IMG/VR virus record: IMGVR_UViG_3300005264_000040
Coordinates: 1 to 64,000 of that record
DNA from: a virus
DNA length: 64,000 bases
Strand: one strand, 5' to 3'
Within the stretch, counting starts at the first letter, position 1, and each line of letters opens with the position of its first letter. A model generated the notes under the pieces. That model searched no databases. It was not told the DNA's origin and saw nothing but the letters and a program-made list of their open reading frames with translations. Shown here in pieces: positions 1 to 7,923 of the stretch. The position numbers and the translations under genes were made by a program.

Positions 1-1
1 T

Positions 2-295
2 GATCCGGAATTTTTAAATTCCAGAATAAAAGAAGTAAAAGGATATCTAACAGAAAAAGGAGCTAAAAAACTTGACTTTGATTTTATAGATGATACAATG
101 ATAATAGAATTCTATAAAAAGAAGCAAAAGGAAGAATTGAAATTAATAACAACTCCAGTACTAAATAATTGGGAAGGAGAGGAACTAATACACGAAGTCG
201 GCGGCATAACTATAGATGAAGCTTTAAAAATAACAAGCTATACTTTAATGGATTACTTAGTAGAAAAATATGTGAAAGGGGAGGATGAAGAATGA
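2..295 (+). CDS. C-terminal part of an unknown protein (5' end outside the window)
   Basis: The frame is open from the first bases of the window, so the start lies upstream. An internal ATG at 98 has no Shine-Dalgarno and is not needed. The visible 97 residues are charged (many K and E) with no recognisable motif. The stop overlaps the ATG of the AAA ATPase gene by 4 bases, so the two are probably translationally coupled. Function unknown. Confidence 0.6.
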   Translation, partial: DPEFLNSRIKEVKGYLTEKGAKKLDFDFIDDTMIIEFYKKKQKEELKLITTPVLNNWEGEELIHEVGGITIDEALKITSYTLMDYLVEKYVKGEDEE

Positions 296-1228
296 GGACC
301 GAAGAATTAAAAAAAGTATTACCAACATTAATGGAAATAGGAGAAGTACCAAACTTAATAGGACATGCTGGGGTAGGAAAAACCCAGATGCTTGAACAAA
401 TAGCGAAAGATACTGGAAGAGATTTATATTATGTAAATCTCGACCAGTTAGAACCGGGAGACTTTTATGGTCTCCCTATGATGAAAGATGGAAGGACTTA
501 TGAATCCTGCCACAGATGATTATGAAGTTAATGAAGTTGTAGATTCAGCATTCAATGATAGACTTGTTCATATAGTTGTAGTGAATCACTTTGAAGATTT
601 CAAAAGTTTTATGATGAGAAAATATGATGCTGACACAAGAATAGATGAATTTATAGCATCATTGGAAAATGTTAGAAAAACTTCTGGGGATCATGTATTC
701 CAAAAAGACGACATTATAGAATTACCAGAATTAACTCCAACTCCAAGGTCTTGGGAAAGATTATATAAAATATATAGACATGTAGATGATAAATTCTTCA
801 ATGAATATTTCTTAGAAATTGCAAGAGGAATAGTAGGAAAGGAAGCACCAATGTTTTATAGTGTCCTTGATAAAATGAGAAAAGAAGCATTCGCTTTAAG
901 TCCAGATGATCTCTGGAGAAAATCAGTGAGAAAACTTCAAAAGACCGAGCCAGCGTTAAGGATTGCTGTTTTAGATCAATTAAAGGAAGAAAACATTGCA
1001 ACCAGAGATGACGAAGAACTCTACAATTTCTTCGAGAATTTGGAAAAAGGTTATAAAACCGAAGAATTAAACATTCTTATGAGAATGGTTGTAGAAGATA
1101 AAGAACTCGCTGAGAAAATGGAAGAAATTAAATCAAGAGACAAAAAGCTCAGACGAGCCTATTTGAAACTAAAAGCAGGTAGTGACGACATCACTAACTT
1201 GCTTGACAATGTAGATAAATATTATTAA
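292..1228 (+). pseudogene. MoxR-type AAA ATPase with internal deletion and frame change
   Basis: The first frame (292-519) starts with an AAA N-terminus. It has a Walker A motif GHAGVGKT near residues 24-31 and a segment ending GDFYGLPMMKDGRTYE, then runs into a stop. A second frame, from about 488 to 1228, continues with NPATDDYEV, AFNDRLVHI and the helical lid. This is what MoxR/AAA_5 proteins carry after Walker B. In that family roughly 60-70 residues with Walker B (LDE) and the following helix separate these parts; here they are missing and the reading frame changes at the join. The downstream VWA-type gene is the usual partner of MoxR ATPases. As written the ATPase should be inactive. 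Translation of the second half from ATG 488 cannot be excluded, but no good ribosome binding site precedes it. An assembly error is the main alternative. Confidence 0.75.
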
Positions 1229-1242
1229 GGAGGGATGTGCAT

Positions 1243-1644
1243 ATGATTATGGTTTTAGATAGATTAAAAAGTTTTGTTGGGAGGCTTCAATGGACTAATC
1301 ATGCCTCCCACCAATTAAGGCAAAGATTGAATTCAAAGTATAGAGATGGAGGCATATTTAATCCATATAAACTTGGAGAATGGAAAGGTGTTATGCCAGT
1401 ATTCGACCCTGAAGACAATAAAAAAAATGCATATTATAAAAAACAATGGAACTTAGAAGACTACAAAGGTCAGAAGTTCCATATTTTTTTTTGGATTCAT
1501 TCTAACAGAGTAGTAGAATTGATTATTGACTGGCGAGAAGAAGAACCAAAAGTTGTAACAGCAATAGTTATAATGGGAAAAACCATAAGAAAAAAAGTAA
1601 ATACTTTTTATCCACAATACAAATTGATTAAGGAGGGGTCTTGA
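1243..1644 (+). CDS. Unknown 133-residue protein between the MoxR and VWA genes
   Basis: The start is ATG 1243, 8 nt after AGGAGGG. A GTG at 1237 would be too close. The N-terminus has TNHASHQLRQR, and the C-terminal half has alternating hydrophobic strands ending in VVTAIVI. This gives a weak resemblance to small RelE/BrnT or DUF4258-like folds, too weak to assign a function. A perfect 8-bp hairpin (1278-1310) lies 35 nt after the start. The stop is one base from the next gene, so the gene belongs to the MoxR-VWA operon. Confidence 0.6.
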   Translation: MIMVLDRLKSFVGRLQWTNHASHQLRQRLNSKYRDGGIFNPYKLGEWKGVMPVFDPEDNKKNAYYKKQWNLEDYKGQKFHIFFWIHSNRVVELIIDWREEEPKVVTAIVIMGKTIRKKVNTFYPQYKLIKEGS

Positions 1645-1645
1645 A

Positions 1646-3274
1646 ATGGACCAGGAAGGAAGGCAACGCCTAATAAAAAAATTATCTTCTGCTATAAAAA
1701 AAGCAAAAGGACTTGGAGTTATAGGATTGAAATATAGTCCTCAAAATAAGCAAGACGCCTTTTACAATATATGGTTACAAAAGATGCAGTTTGCAATATC
1801 CGCAAAGTTAAAAGCACCTGCAGCTATCACTTTTAATCATCATAAAAATAAATTTGTACTCTTTATTAATCCTTTAATGGCCTGGGCTTTCATACAAGCA
1901 GCATGGGAATATAAAGGAAACAGTGGAGAACCTGATGAAGAATTCACAGCATCTATTTTCAGAGGTTTTATTAAACATGAAATTCTTCATGGAGCATTAA
2001 AACATGTTTTTCTTTCTAAAAGAAGGACAAATCATGAACTGTCTAACATATGTCAAGATGCAATAATTAACCTAATGGTTGAAGAAATGGATAAACATGT
2101 ACCAAATGATTCAATAGAGGCGCACCTTGGTTTGGCACCATTTGAAATAGAGGCTCTTATTAAAGGTGTAAAAGGTTGGAAACTTTATGCTGAAAAGAAG
2201 GATCCAGCTTGGGAGGATTTATATGATTTTTATATAGAAAGAATGCCACCTCAACCTGAATCAAATGATGAAGAAGATGAAAATCAAGGTGGTGGCAGTG
2301 GTGAAGGTCAAGAAGGGACAGGACAAAACGGAGACCATGAAGGAAAAAGTAAAGGTAAAGGGCAAAGTTCTAAAAATGATGAAGGTGGCGATCAAGATAA
2401 AAAAGAAGATTCTGGAGGAGGTCAAGGGAATGATAAAGAGGGACAACCCACGCCCGAAGATGTAGAAGAAATAACAGATGAAATAAGAAAACAACTTCAA
2501 GAATTCGGAGAATTAGATGAAGAAGATGTAAGCGCAGATATAGAAGAACAAGCAGTTAAAGGTCAAGGAGTAAGACCAGATGCTGAAAGTGCTGCACAAG
2601 AAAAAATGAATGAAATGAATAAAGAAGCTATAAACGAACTACAACATGGAAAACTTAAAGGGGATAAACATTTTGATTGGCTTCTTAAAATATTGATAAA
2701 AGTTACCAAGAAAAGAATAAATTGGAGAAAATTATTAAAGAAAGCTGTGGTTAAATGGTTTGGAGAGTATTCCGATAAAAGATATTCTTACAAACGACCT
2801 AATCGAAGAATACCACAATTCATGGGTGTTAAACAAAAACCTTCCGCAGTAAAAATGTTAGTTCTCATAGATACTTCAGGTTCTGTGTCTGATAAACTAT
2901 TAAAAATATTTTTAGAAGAAACTATAAATCTTATAAGAATAAATAATATAGATGCAAAAATCTTCTCATATGACGTGACAACAAATGAAATACCAATGAG
3001 AGCAGCTAAAGCTGGGAGAATCACCATAACCGGAAGAGGCGGTACTTCTGTAGAAGCAGCTTTAAAAGAAGTACAACAAAAATATCCGAAATTATTCAAT
3101 AAAAAAAATATGCTGTTGATATTTACAGACACATATGATGATTTTCCAGACGAAAAATATCACAGCATATTTAAACATAAAATTTTAGTAAGTACAGAAG
3201 TGGTAGATAATGTGTTTGTATCAAAAGCTAAAAGTCATGGTTTCAAACATATTATTATTTCCGAAAAAGAGTAA
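1646..3274 (+). CDS. VWA-like protein with N-terminal metallopeptidase-like domain (DUF2201 type)
   Basis: This is a 542-residue protein. Residues 111-120 carry HEILHGALKH, an HEXXH zinc-protease-like motif. Residues about 207-270 are a low-complexity G/D/E/K linker. The C-terminal domain begins near residue 409 with DTSGSVS, a MIDAS metal-binding motif (DxSxS), followed by GRGGTS and FTDTYDD, which fit a von Willebrand A fold. This order is that of the DUF2201 family, which is usually encoded next to a MoxR AAA ATPase and thought to act with it in protein or cofactor remodelling. Here the ATPase gene upstream is damaged, so the protein may lack its partner. The start ATG 1646 has AAGGAGGGG upstream. 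The gene ends directly at palindromic element A. Confidence 0.75.
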   Translation: MDQEGRQRLIKKLSSAIKKAKGLGVIGLKYSPQNKQDAFYNIWLQKMQFAISAKLKAPAAITFNHHKNKFVLFINPLMAWAFIQAAWEYKGNSGEPDEEFTASIFRGFIKHEILHGALKHVFLSKRRTNHELSNICQDAIINLMVEEMDKHVPNDSIEAHLGLAPFEIEALIKGVKGWKLYAEKKDPAWEDLYDFYIERMPPQPESNDEEDENQGGGSGEGQEGTGQNGDHEGKSKGKGQSSKNDEGGDQDKKEDSGGGQGNDKEGQPTPEDVEEITDEIRKQLQEFGELDEEDVSADIEEQAVKGQGVRPDAESAAQEKMNEMNKEAINELQHGKLKGDKHFDWLLKILIKVTKKRINWRKLLKKAVVKWFGEYSDKRYSYKRPNRRIPQFMGVKQKPSAVKMLVLIDTSGSVSDKLLKIFLEETINLIRINNIDAKIFSYDVTTNEIPMRAAKAGRITITGRGGTSVEAALKEVQQKYPKLFNKKNMLLIFTDTYDDFPDEKYHSIFKHKILVSTEVVDNVFVSKAKSHGFKHIIISEKE

Positions 3275-3380
3275 AACGTCGCAAACCCACTATTCAAAGG
3301 GGTGCATTTGACGTTCAACGGTCCTATTATATATATATAATAGAGTCGTTACCCGTCATTTGCACCCCTAACGTTTCAGC
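3275..3380. repeat. Palindromic element, copy A (reversed relative to B and C)
   Basis: AGGGGTGC (3298-3305) and its inverted partner GCACCCCT (3362-3369) bound a 72-bp imperfect palindrome centred at 3333.5 on TATATATATA. The left arm extends outward through AACGTCGCAAACCC, and the right arm diverges after the box. The left arm is type 2 (AACGGTCCTATTA) and the right arm is type 1 (AACGACTCTATTA), the opposite order to copies B and C. It lies in a 348-base gap after the VWA gene. Confidence 0.9.
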
Positions 3381-3438
3381 TCTATAAGCGAGTTTTAGAA
3401 AATTCAAAACGTCTGAAATGAAGTACAATTTTACTAGA

Positions 3439-3463
3439 AAGGAGGTTTTACATTATGAAATAG
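3439..3463 (+). other. Strong Shine-Dalgarno followed by a two-codon ORF (ATG AAA TAG)
   Basis: AAAGGAGG is followed at normal spacing by ATG AAA TAG (3455-3463). The ribosome would initiate and stop at once. It resembles the micro-ORFs of the array at 24.3-24.8 kb. It could be a leader controlling the downstream gene or a chance remnant. Confidence 0.35.
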
Positions 3464-3510
3464 AACAATAGAAATGCTCCAAACATCGCTATAAAGAGGA
3501 TTAGAGATAT

Positions 3511-3544
3511 AATATGTATGCCATATTATGCTTAAGTTACATGT
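3511..3544. repeat. Second conserved box shared with copy B region
   Basis: The block AATATGTATGCCATATTATG, plus the AAGT.ACATGTT that follows it, is shared almost base for base with 43711-43744. It lies about 180 bases downstream of the palindrome centre in both places, so the palindrome and this box form a composite unit. Copy C lacks it. Confidence 0.75.
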
Positions 3545-3569
3545 TATATTTAAAATGTTAAATATTAAG

Positions 3570-3615
3570 CCACATCCATCTTTACACCACACACAAATCA
3601 AAGAAAAGGATGTGG
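3570..3615 (+). promoter_or_regulatory. Inverted repeat overlapping the ribosome binding region of the next gene
   Basis: CCACATCC (3570-3577) pairs perfectly with GGATGTGG (3608-3615). The right arm overlaps the AAAAGGA Shine-Dalgarno used by ATG 3622. Pairing would partly hide the ribosome binding site, so translational control is possible. The loop is long (30 nt), so stability is modest. Confidence 0.45.
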
Positions 3616-3621
3616 TCAAAG

Positions 3622-4035
3622 ATGAATAAGTTTTTTAAAATTGTTATGGAAGTATTAGAGGATGAAAAAATTGCACCATTATTAGTAGGAGGGTTAGCAT
3701 ATGCAGCTATGCGTTTTGCTACAGTATCAGATCATAAAATACCTTTAGCCAACAATTCATATTCTCAACCGAAAAAACAATCATTTAATCATGAAAAAGT
3801 TTATGATTGGCTGAAAATTATAATAACAGATATGATAAGGACAGGAGAATTACCAAAAATGAATTTCTATGATGTTGTAAGAATCGCAAAAGATGCTGGT
3901 GCAACATTTAGAGATTGGCAAACTGTATATGAACAAGTGAATTTTAAAAACAAAAAGCATGACAGAGTGTATAAAAAAGCAGTAGAACATTTCTATAAGA
4001 GAAGGATAAGTAATGGAAGGTACGAACTTGAATAA
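3622..4035 (+). CDS. Unknown 137-residue protein
   Basis: The start is ATG 3622, 11 nt after AAAAGGA. The upstream ATG 3610 abuts the Shine-Dalgarno. Residues about 17-32 form a short hydrophobic stretch (IAPLLVGGLAYAAMRF), then a basic, helical C-terminal half. No known motif. The gene stands alone between element A and a hairpin at 4040. Confidence 0.55.
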   Translation: MNKFFKIVMEVLEDEKIAPLLVGGLAYAAMRFATVSDHKIPLANNSYSQPKKQSFNHEKVYDWLKIIITDMIRTGELPKMNFYDVVRIAKDAGATFRDWQTVYEQVNFKNKKHDRVYKKAVEHFYKRRISNGRYELE

Positions 4036-4039
4036 AAAA

Positions 4040-4068
4040 ACCCGACCGGGTGCAGTCGGGTGGGGGTT
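4040..4068 (-). terminator. Hairpin with A-run upstream: intrinsic terminator oriented to the minus strand
   Basis: CCCGAC (4041-4046) pairs with GTCGGG (4055-4060), extended by A-T. On the + strand the hairpin is preceded by seven A and followed by G/T, not a T-run. On the - strand it is followed by TTTTTTT, the canonical layout. It may act on antisense transcription or, weakly, in both directions. Confidence 0.55.
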
Positions 4069-4176
4069 CTATACAGGGCAAAAGAGGGGTGTCTCCACAA
4101 TTAGTATAACATAGTTTTTCTAAGCTTGCTAAACCCTTTTTTTGTCCCGTGTAACCCTTATTTGGCAAAAAGGAAT

Positions 4177-4206
4177 TTGACTTCGTGTCACAGAATGTGA
4201 TATAAT
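4177..4206 (+). promoter_or_regulatory. Sigma-70-type promoter with overlapping TCACA-N3-TGTGA palindrome
   Basis: TTGACT (4177-4182), an 18-base spacer and TATAAT (4201-4206) with an extended -10 TGA. A perfect inverted repeat TCACA-GAA-TGTGA (4188-4200) fills the end of the spacer and touches the -10, a typical repressor site position. It drives the gene at 4250 and probably the operon to about 11.1 kb. A small GCGG-AAAAA-CCGC hairpin follows in the leader. Confidence 0.75.
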
Positions 4207-4249
4207 GAAAGTGACAGAAGCGGAAAAACCGCATAGGAGGGGAAGAAAA

Positions 4250-4669
4250 ATGCTTAAGAATTTCAAGTTTAAAATTTGTACAAGAGAAGATGCAATAAAA
4301 GTAGCAAATATATTTTTACCGTTTATAAAATCCAAACCTGTGACGGAAGATTATAAAAAATATGTGGAATTTTTGAAGAATGGGATAGAAGATGAAGGTT
4401 TAATTTCTTCAACGTTATACTTTTTAAGAAACAAGACTTATGAAGAAGCACCTTTAGCCTATTTACTCTTTAATAAAATGTTGTATGACAAAATAATTGA
4501 AATACAAGAATTAGACCCTAATGATTTATCAATAAAAGCAATTGTAGCATTGGGATGGTTTAACTATATGAGTTTATCAGAACTTCAAAAAGAAGCGGAC
4601 TACTATTCTAAAGAAGTTGCTGGTGAAATTCAAAGAATATTATTAGAAAATAAGGAAGGAGATGAATAA
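4250..4669 (+). CDS. Unknown 139-residue protein
   Basis: The start is ATG 4250 after AGGAGGGG. An in-frame ATG at 4205 lies in the promoter -10 and is rejected. The sequence is largely helical and acidic toward the C-terminus, with no motif recognised. It is the first gene of the operon from the 4177 promoter. Confidence 0.6.
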   Translation: MLKNFKFKICTREDAIKVANIFLPFIKSKPVTEDYKKYVEFLKNGIEDEGLISSTLYFLRNKTYEEAPLAYLLFNKMLYDKIIEIQELDPNDLSIKAIVALGWFNYMSLSELQKEADYYSKEVAGEIQRILLENKEGDE

Positions 4670-4670
4670 T

Positions 4671-5105
4671 ATGGATAGAATTTTAGAAGCTATAATGAAA
4701 TGCAAATCAATGGATTTGAATTTTTTAGATGAAGTTTTGTTAAACATAGAATATGCAACAGATGAAAGCGTAGAAGATTTAGTAGGTGGTGAATGTGAAT
4801 TTCATGCTGTTTTGTCGCATGCTTTTGAGGTTTTGATTCAAGATTTTAAAGATAGACTGTTTGATATGCTTTATGATGAATTCTATGAAGAATATTCTCA
4901 GGAATATATTGAAGAATGGATAGATGGGAAGGTGAAAGATGGATATTACTTAAATTATATAGATTCTCATCTCGAAGAACCAGCATTAGAAGAAGTAATT
5001 AAAGCAGATTACACAGAAGATATTGATGAAATATACAAAAGAACATTAAAAGAATATAAGAAACTTTTCTGTGATGAGAATAAGTTAGAATGCGGTAAAG
5101 AATAA
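4671..5105 (+). CDS. Unknown acidic 144-residue protein
   Basis: The start is ATG 4671, 9 nt after AAGGAG. The ATG at 4662 touches the Shine-Dalgarno. It is strongly acidic (many D, E and Y) with three cysteines, two of them near the C-terminus. No domain recognised. Small acidic phage proteins sometimes mimic DNA, but nothing here shows that directly. Confidence 0.6.
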   Translation: MDRILEAIMKCKSMDLNFLDEVLLNIEYATDESVEDLVGGECEFHAVLSHAFEVLIQDFKDRLFDMLYDEFYEEYSQEYIEEWIDGKVKDGYYLNYIDSHLEEPALEEVIKADYTEDIDEIYKRTLKEYKKLFCDENKLECGKE

Positions 5106-5128
5106 TATTGTAGAAAGGAGATGCCAGT

Positions 5129-6349
5129 ATGGATATTAATGAATTTTTAAAGAGAATAAAGTCGGAAGAGGAAAATCCTCTTCCCGACATTCTCGAAGAG
5201 ATAAAAAGGGAAGAGCCTATTAAAATAAAAAAAGAGCCTCTTCTTTTAGATGATGAAAAACCAGAAACTGAAGAAATAGATTTTATAGTAAAAGAAAATA
5301 AGATTCTCAATAAGCAAGAGCATGAGGTGGAATTCAGAAAACACGCAGTATATCCTGCAGTTAATCCAACTAAAATATTATTGCCAGATTATTATAAGAA
5401 AAACGGTTGGATTTCAATAGGAATAGAAGTTGCGACATTAAATGATCCTGAGGATAGATTTTCTCCTAGGACCAAGGTAAAAGCGGAAGCAATGCTTCAT
5501 ATTCCGCAAACTAATACTTCACCAGAAGAAATAAAACAAGCATTGCTAAATTTAGGAAGTACAGTTGAAGAAGCAGCATTAAAACAATTAGAACATACTT
5601 TAAGCAAACAACAAGAAAGGAGCGATATTATAATGATAGCAAAGATTAATATATGGGACAAAGTTTCGGAGGTAATTGATACATTAACCACAGATAATCC
5701 ACATCACGTATTCATGGTGATAAAGAAACAATTATATGTATTCTTTAGGGATAATTTAACTTTAAAGATTAGAAAGAACTTAATGGAACAATATCAATGG
5801 AAGAATGATGTAAAAAAATACATCAGTTTTAATGTTTCATCAGAAACTTCAGTTAAAACAGTAAAAGAAACAGATACATTCTATACGATAGAATTCGAAC
5901 TTGGTTCTGTAAGAGAAGTTGTTGATGCAGCAATTATGGAAATGGTAAATACAACTGAAATTGACAAAGAATTAGAAATAGAATTTAAAGAAAAGAAAAA
6001 GAAGAAGAGAAGAAACGCAAATAAGGAAATGACAGCAAAAGTTGTACAAGAAAAGCCAAAAGAAAAGAAACCAAAAAAGAAAAAAGAAGAAAAAGTTAAA
6101 ATGGATAATTTTTTAGATATGGCCAAACTTAATGAAATAAAGAAAGAAATACAGTCTAAAAAGAAAAGAACTACAAAGAAATCAATAAAAGCCAACGTTG
6201 CAAAAACAGAAGGTTCATGGATGACAGTAAAAGAGGCTGCAGAAAAATTAGGAATATCTACTAGAACAGTTTATAGAAGAATAAAATCTGGGGAATTTCT
6301 AATGAAAGAAGAAGGAAAGACCAAATATGTATTGATTAGGGGGAAATAA
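5129..6349 (+). CDS. DNA-binding protein with C-terminal excisionase/MerR-like helix-turn-helix
   Basis: This is a 406-residue protein. The C-terminus (about 363-406) has MTVKEAAEKLGISTRTVYRR followed by a short wing, the HTH_17/excisionase-like pattern. Residues about 285-350 are a very basic linker rich in K and E. The N-terminal 280 residues have no recognised fold. A strong hairpin (12-bp arms, AAA loop, one bulge) lies inside the coding sequence at 5161-5188, 32 nt after the start. It probably binds DNA as a structural or regulatory protein of the phage. The target is unknown. Confidence 0.65.
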   Translation: MDINEFLKRIKSEEENPLPDILEEIKREEPIKIKKEPLLLDDEKPETEEIDFIVKENKILNKQEHEVEFRKHAVYPAVNPTKILLPDYYKKNGWISIGIEVATLNDPEDRFSPRTKVKAEAMLHIPQTNTSPEEIKQALLNLGSTVEEAALKQLEHTLSKQQERSDIIMIAKINIWDKVSEVIDTLTTDNPHHVFMVIKKQLYVFFRDNLTLKIRKNLMEQYQWKNDVKKYISFNVSSETSVKTVKETDTFYTIEFELGSVREVVDAAIMEMVNTTEIDKELEIEFKEKKKKKRRNANKEMTAKVVQEKPKEKKPKKKKEEKVKMDNFLDMAKLNEIKKEIQSKKKRTTKKSIKANVAKTEGSWMTVKEAAEKLGISTRTVYRRIKSGEFLMKEEGKTKYVLIRGK

Positions 6350-6351
6350 AG

Positions 6352-7038
6352 ATGAGGCCAAGGAAAATTATAGATAAAACAGATGAAGATATTGCAACAT
6401 CTTTTTATTTTGAATTAAGACAAAAAGTATTGGAAGTAGAAAAAGAAATTATACAAAAATATGGAATAGGAAATACACAATTAATAGATTATGTGCTTCC
6501 AATAAACAATATGCCTATTTCAGCAGCATATAGATATGACAATCCAATAATCAAAGCATCTCTTGAATATATAGAAAATGAGTTTTTTAATAGTTGGGAA
6601 CATGCGGATAAAACAATAGAAATTCATATTGCTGTAGAAAAAAAATCTTTTAATAAATATATGAAAACACACGGAGGTTGGTTTGTAAGGGCCAATCTCC
6701 CTTTAAATTATTTTATATATGAACCAGTGATGCTATTTATGATTGCATATGCCTTTAGAAAAAAGGAAAATAAGTGGAAAGGACTTGCAAGTGGAAAAAG
6801 CGCGAAAAAAGTTTTAAATGCAGCTGGAGTTAAAAATGATTATATTATAGAAAATTTAAAAAAAGTAGTATATAAAAATGCTGATACTAATGAGAAAAGT
6901 TTCTATGTAGAAGAATTCATTCCTAGCAAGAAAATAAATTATAATTATGCTTTGTCTGGACTATTGACATTGAATTTACTTGGATTAATAAATCTTCCAC
7001 AATTGGAAGAAGCATTTAGAAATTACTCAAATTTATGA
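6352..7038 (+). CDS. Unknown 228-residue protein
   Basis: The start is ATG 6352, just after the previous stop, with AGGGGGAAA upstream. Mixed helices and a hydrophobic patch near residues 125-135 (VMLFMIAYAF) are visible, without motifs. It lies in the same operon as the HTH protein and the zincin-like protein. Confidence 0.55.
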   Translation: MRPRKIIDKTDEDIATSFYFELRQKVLEVEKEIIQKYGIGNTQLIDYVLPINNMPISAAYRYDNPIIKASLEYIENEFFNSWEHADKTIEIHIAVEKKSFNKYMKTHGGWFVRANLPLNYFIYEPVMLFMIAYAFRKKENKWKGLASGKSAKKVLNAAGVKNDYIIENLKKVVYKNADTNEKSFYVEEFIPSKKINYNYALSGLLTLNLLGLINLPQLEEAFRNYSNL

Positions 7039-7057
7039 GAAAGGAGTTGGATTACTA

Positions 7058-7684
7058 ATGATTATTTCTATCAAGGAACAGATAAAAGAAAGGATAGAAA
7101 AGATAGATACAGCAATAAGAAAGTATTTCGAAATAGACGATTTATTTGAACATTCATATGATAAAATTGTATTTACAGAGGAAGAAGCATCTGACGAATA
7201 CTATATTTATACAGCTGTTAATATTTTAAACGATAATGCTGAACTATGTTATGCTATCGGGCAACAAGAAAAAATAGAACAAATGATTATTGAAGGGATC
7301 GAAGATGGATTTTATCCAAAAGCTGCAACTGATTATGAATATTTTATTGCACATGAAATTATGCATTTAATAGAATGGAGAATCATCCTACATTATTTTC
7401 CAGAAATGAGATTTTCATATTTTGATGAAGCATTTTTGAGTAGAAAAATTCTAAATAAAATGAAAAATAAGTATTCTGAAAAAAGAATCATAGAAGAATT
7501 AGGAAAACATATTTTAGAAGATGAAGAAATAGAACCAAAAGAATTTACTGCAGCAATAGTAGGAGCTTATTTTAACACAAGATTGTTACCGAATGGTTTT
7601 TTGAATGACGGTATTTCTTTGATTGGTGCAGCAATCCAAGATATAAGGGGGAATTTTGATGGAAATCTTACAACAATGGCGTGA
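7058..7684 (+). CDS. Putative zinc metallopeptidase-like protein (HEIMH)
   Basis: A 208-residue protein with AHEIMHLIEW at residues 98-107. HEIMH (99-103) fits the HEXXH zinc motif of zincin proteases. A later EPKEFTAAIVGAYF could supply a third ligand glutamate. No secretion signal, so it would act in the cytoplasm or virion. The gene at 9653 is a paralogue that has lost the motif. Substrate unknown; the protease call rests on one motif. Confidence 0.5.
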   Translation: MIISIKEQIKERIEKIDTAIRKYFEIDDLFEHSYDKIVFTEEEASDEYYIYTAVNILNDNAELCYAIGQQEKIEQMIIEGIEDGFYPKAATDYEYFIAHEIMHLIEWRIILHYFPEMRFSYFDEAFLSRKILNKMKNKYSEKRIIEELGKHILEDEEIEPKEFTAAIVGAYFNTRLLPNGFLNDGISLIGAAIQDIRGNFDGNLTTMA

Positions 7685-7907
7685 TTATGTAATTCGAAAT
7701 AGAGAATTTGAAGAAAGATTAAAAAAAGCAATTCTGTATTCTCCAGAAGATTTCAATAAAACTTTCAAGAACAAAAAGATGGAAATGATTGATAAAGTTG
7801 AAAGTGAAATTGAAAGGATAAAAGCTTATGTTATGGATGAATATCTTGTAATTGAACATACAATATTTTTGCCAAAAAAGATTACTTTATTTTATGTTTA
7901 TTACTAA
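7659..7907 (+). CDS. Unknown 82-residue protein
   Basis: The start is ATG 7659 after AAGGGGG. It overlaps the end of the previous gene by 26 bases in another frame. Helical and charged, ending in a hydrophobic ITLFYVYY tail. No motif. Probably translationally coupled to the HEIMH gene. Confidence 0.5.
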   Translation: MEILQQWRDYVIRNREFEERLKKAILYSPEDFNKTFKNKKMEMIDKVESEIERIKAYVMDEYLVIEHTIFLPKKITLFYVYY

Positions 7908-7923
7908 TAAGGGGATGAAAAAA

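Noticed and set aside
2265-2465. Second-frame lysine-rich ORF inside the VWA gene linker
   Set aside because: It overlaps a low-complexity linker; its composition is a frame shadow, and it lacks a ribosome binding site of its own.
3325-3342. The TATATATATA tract as a simple microsatellite
   Set aside because: It is the exact centre of a large palindrome repeated three times, so it is part of that element, not an independent repeat.
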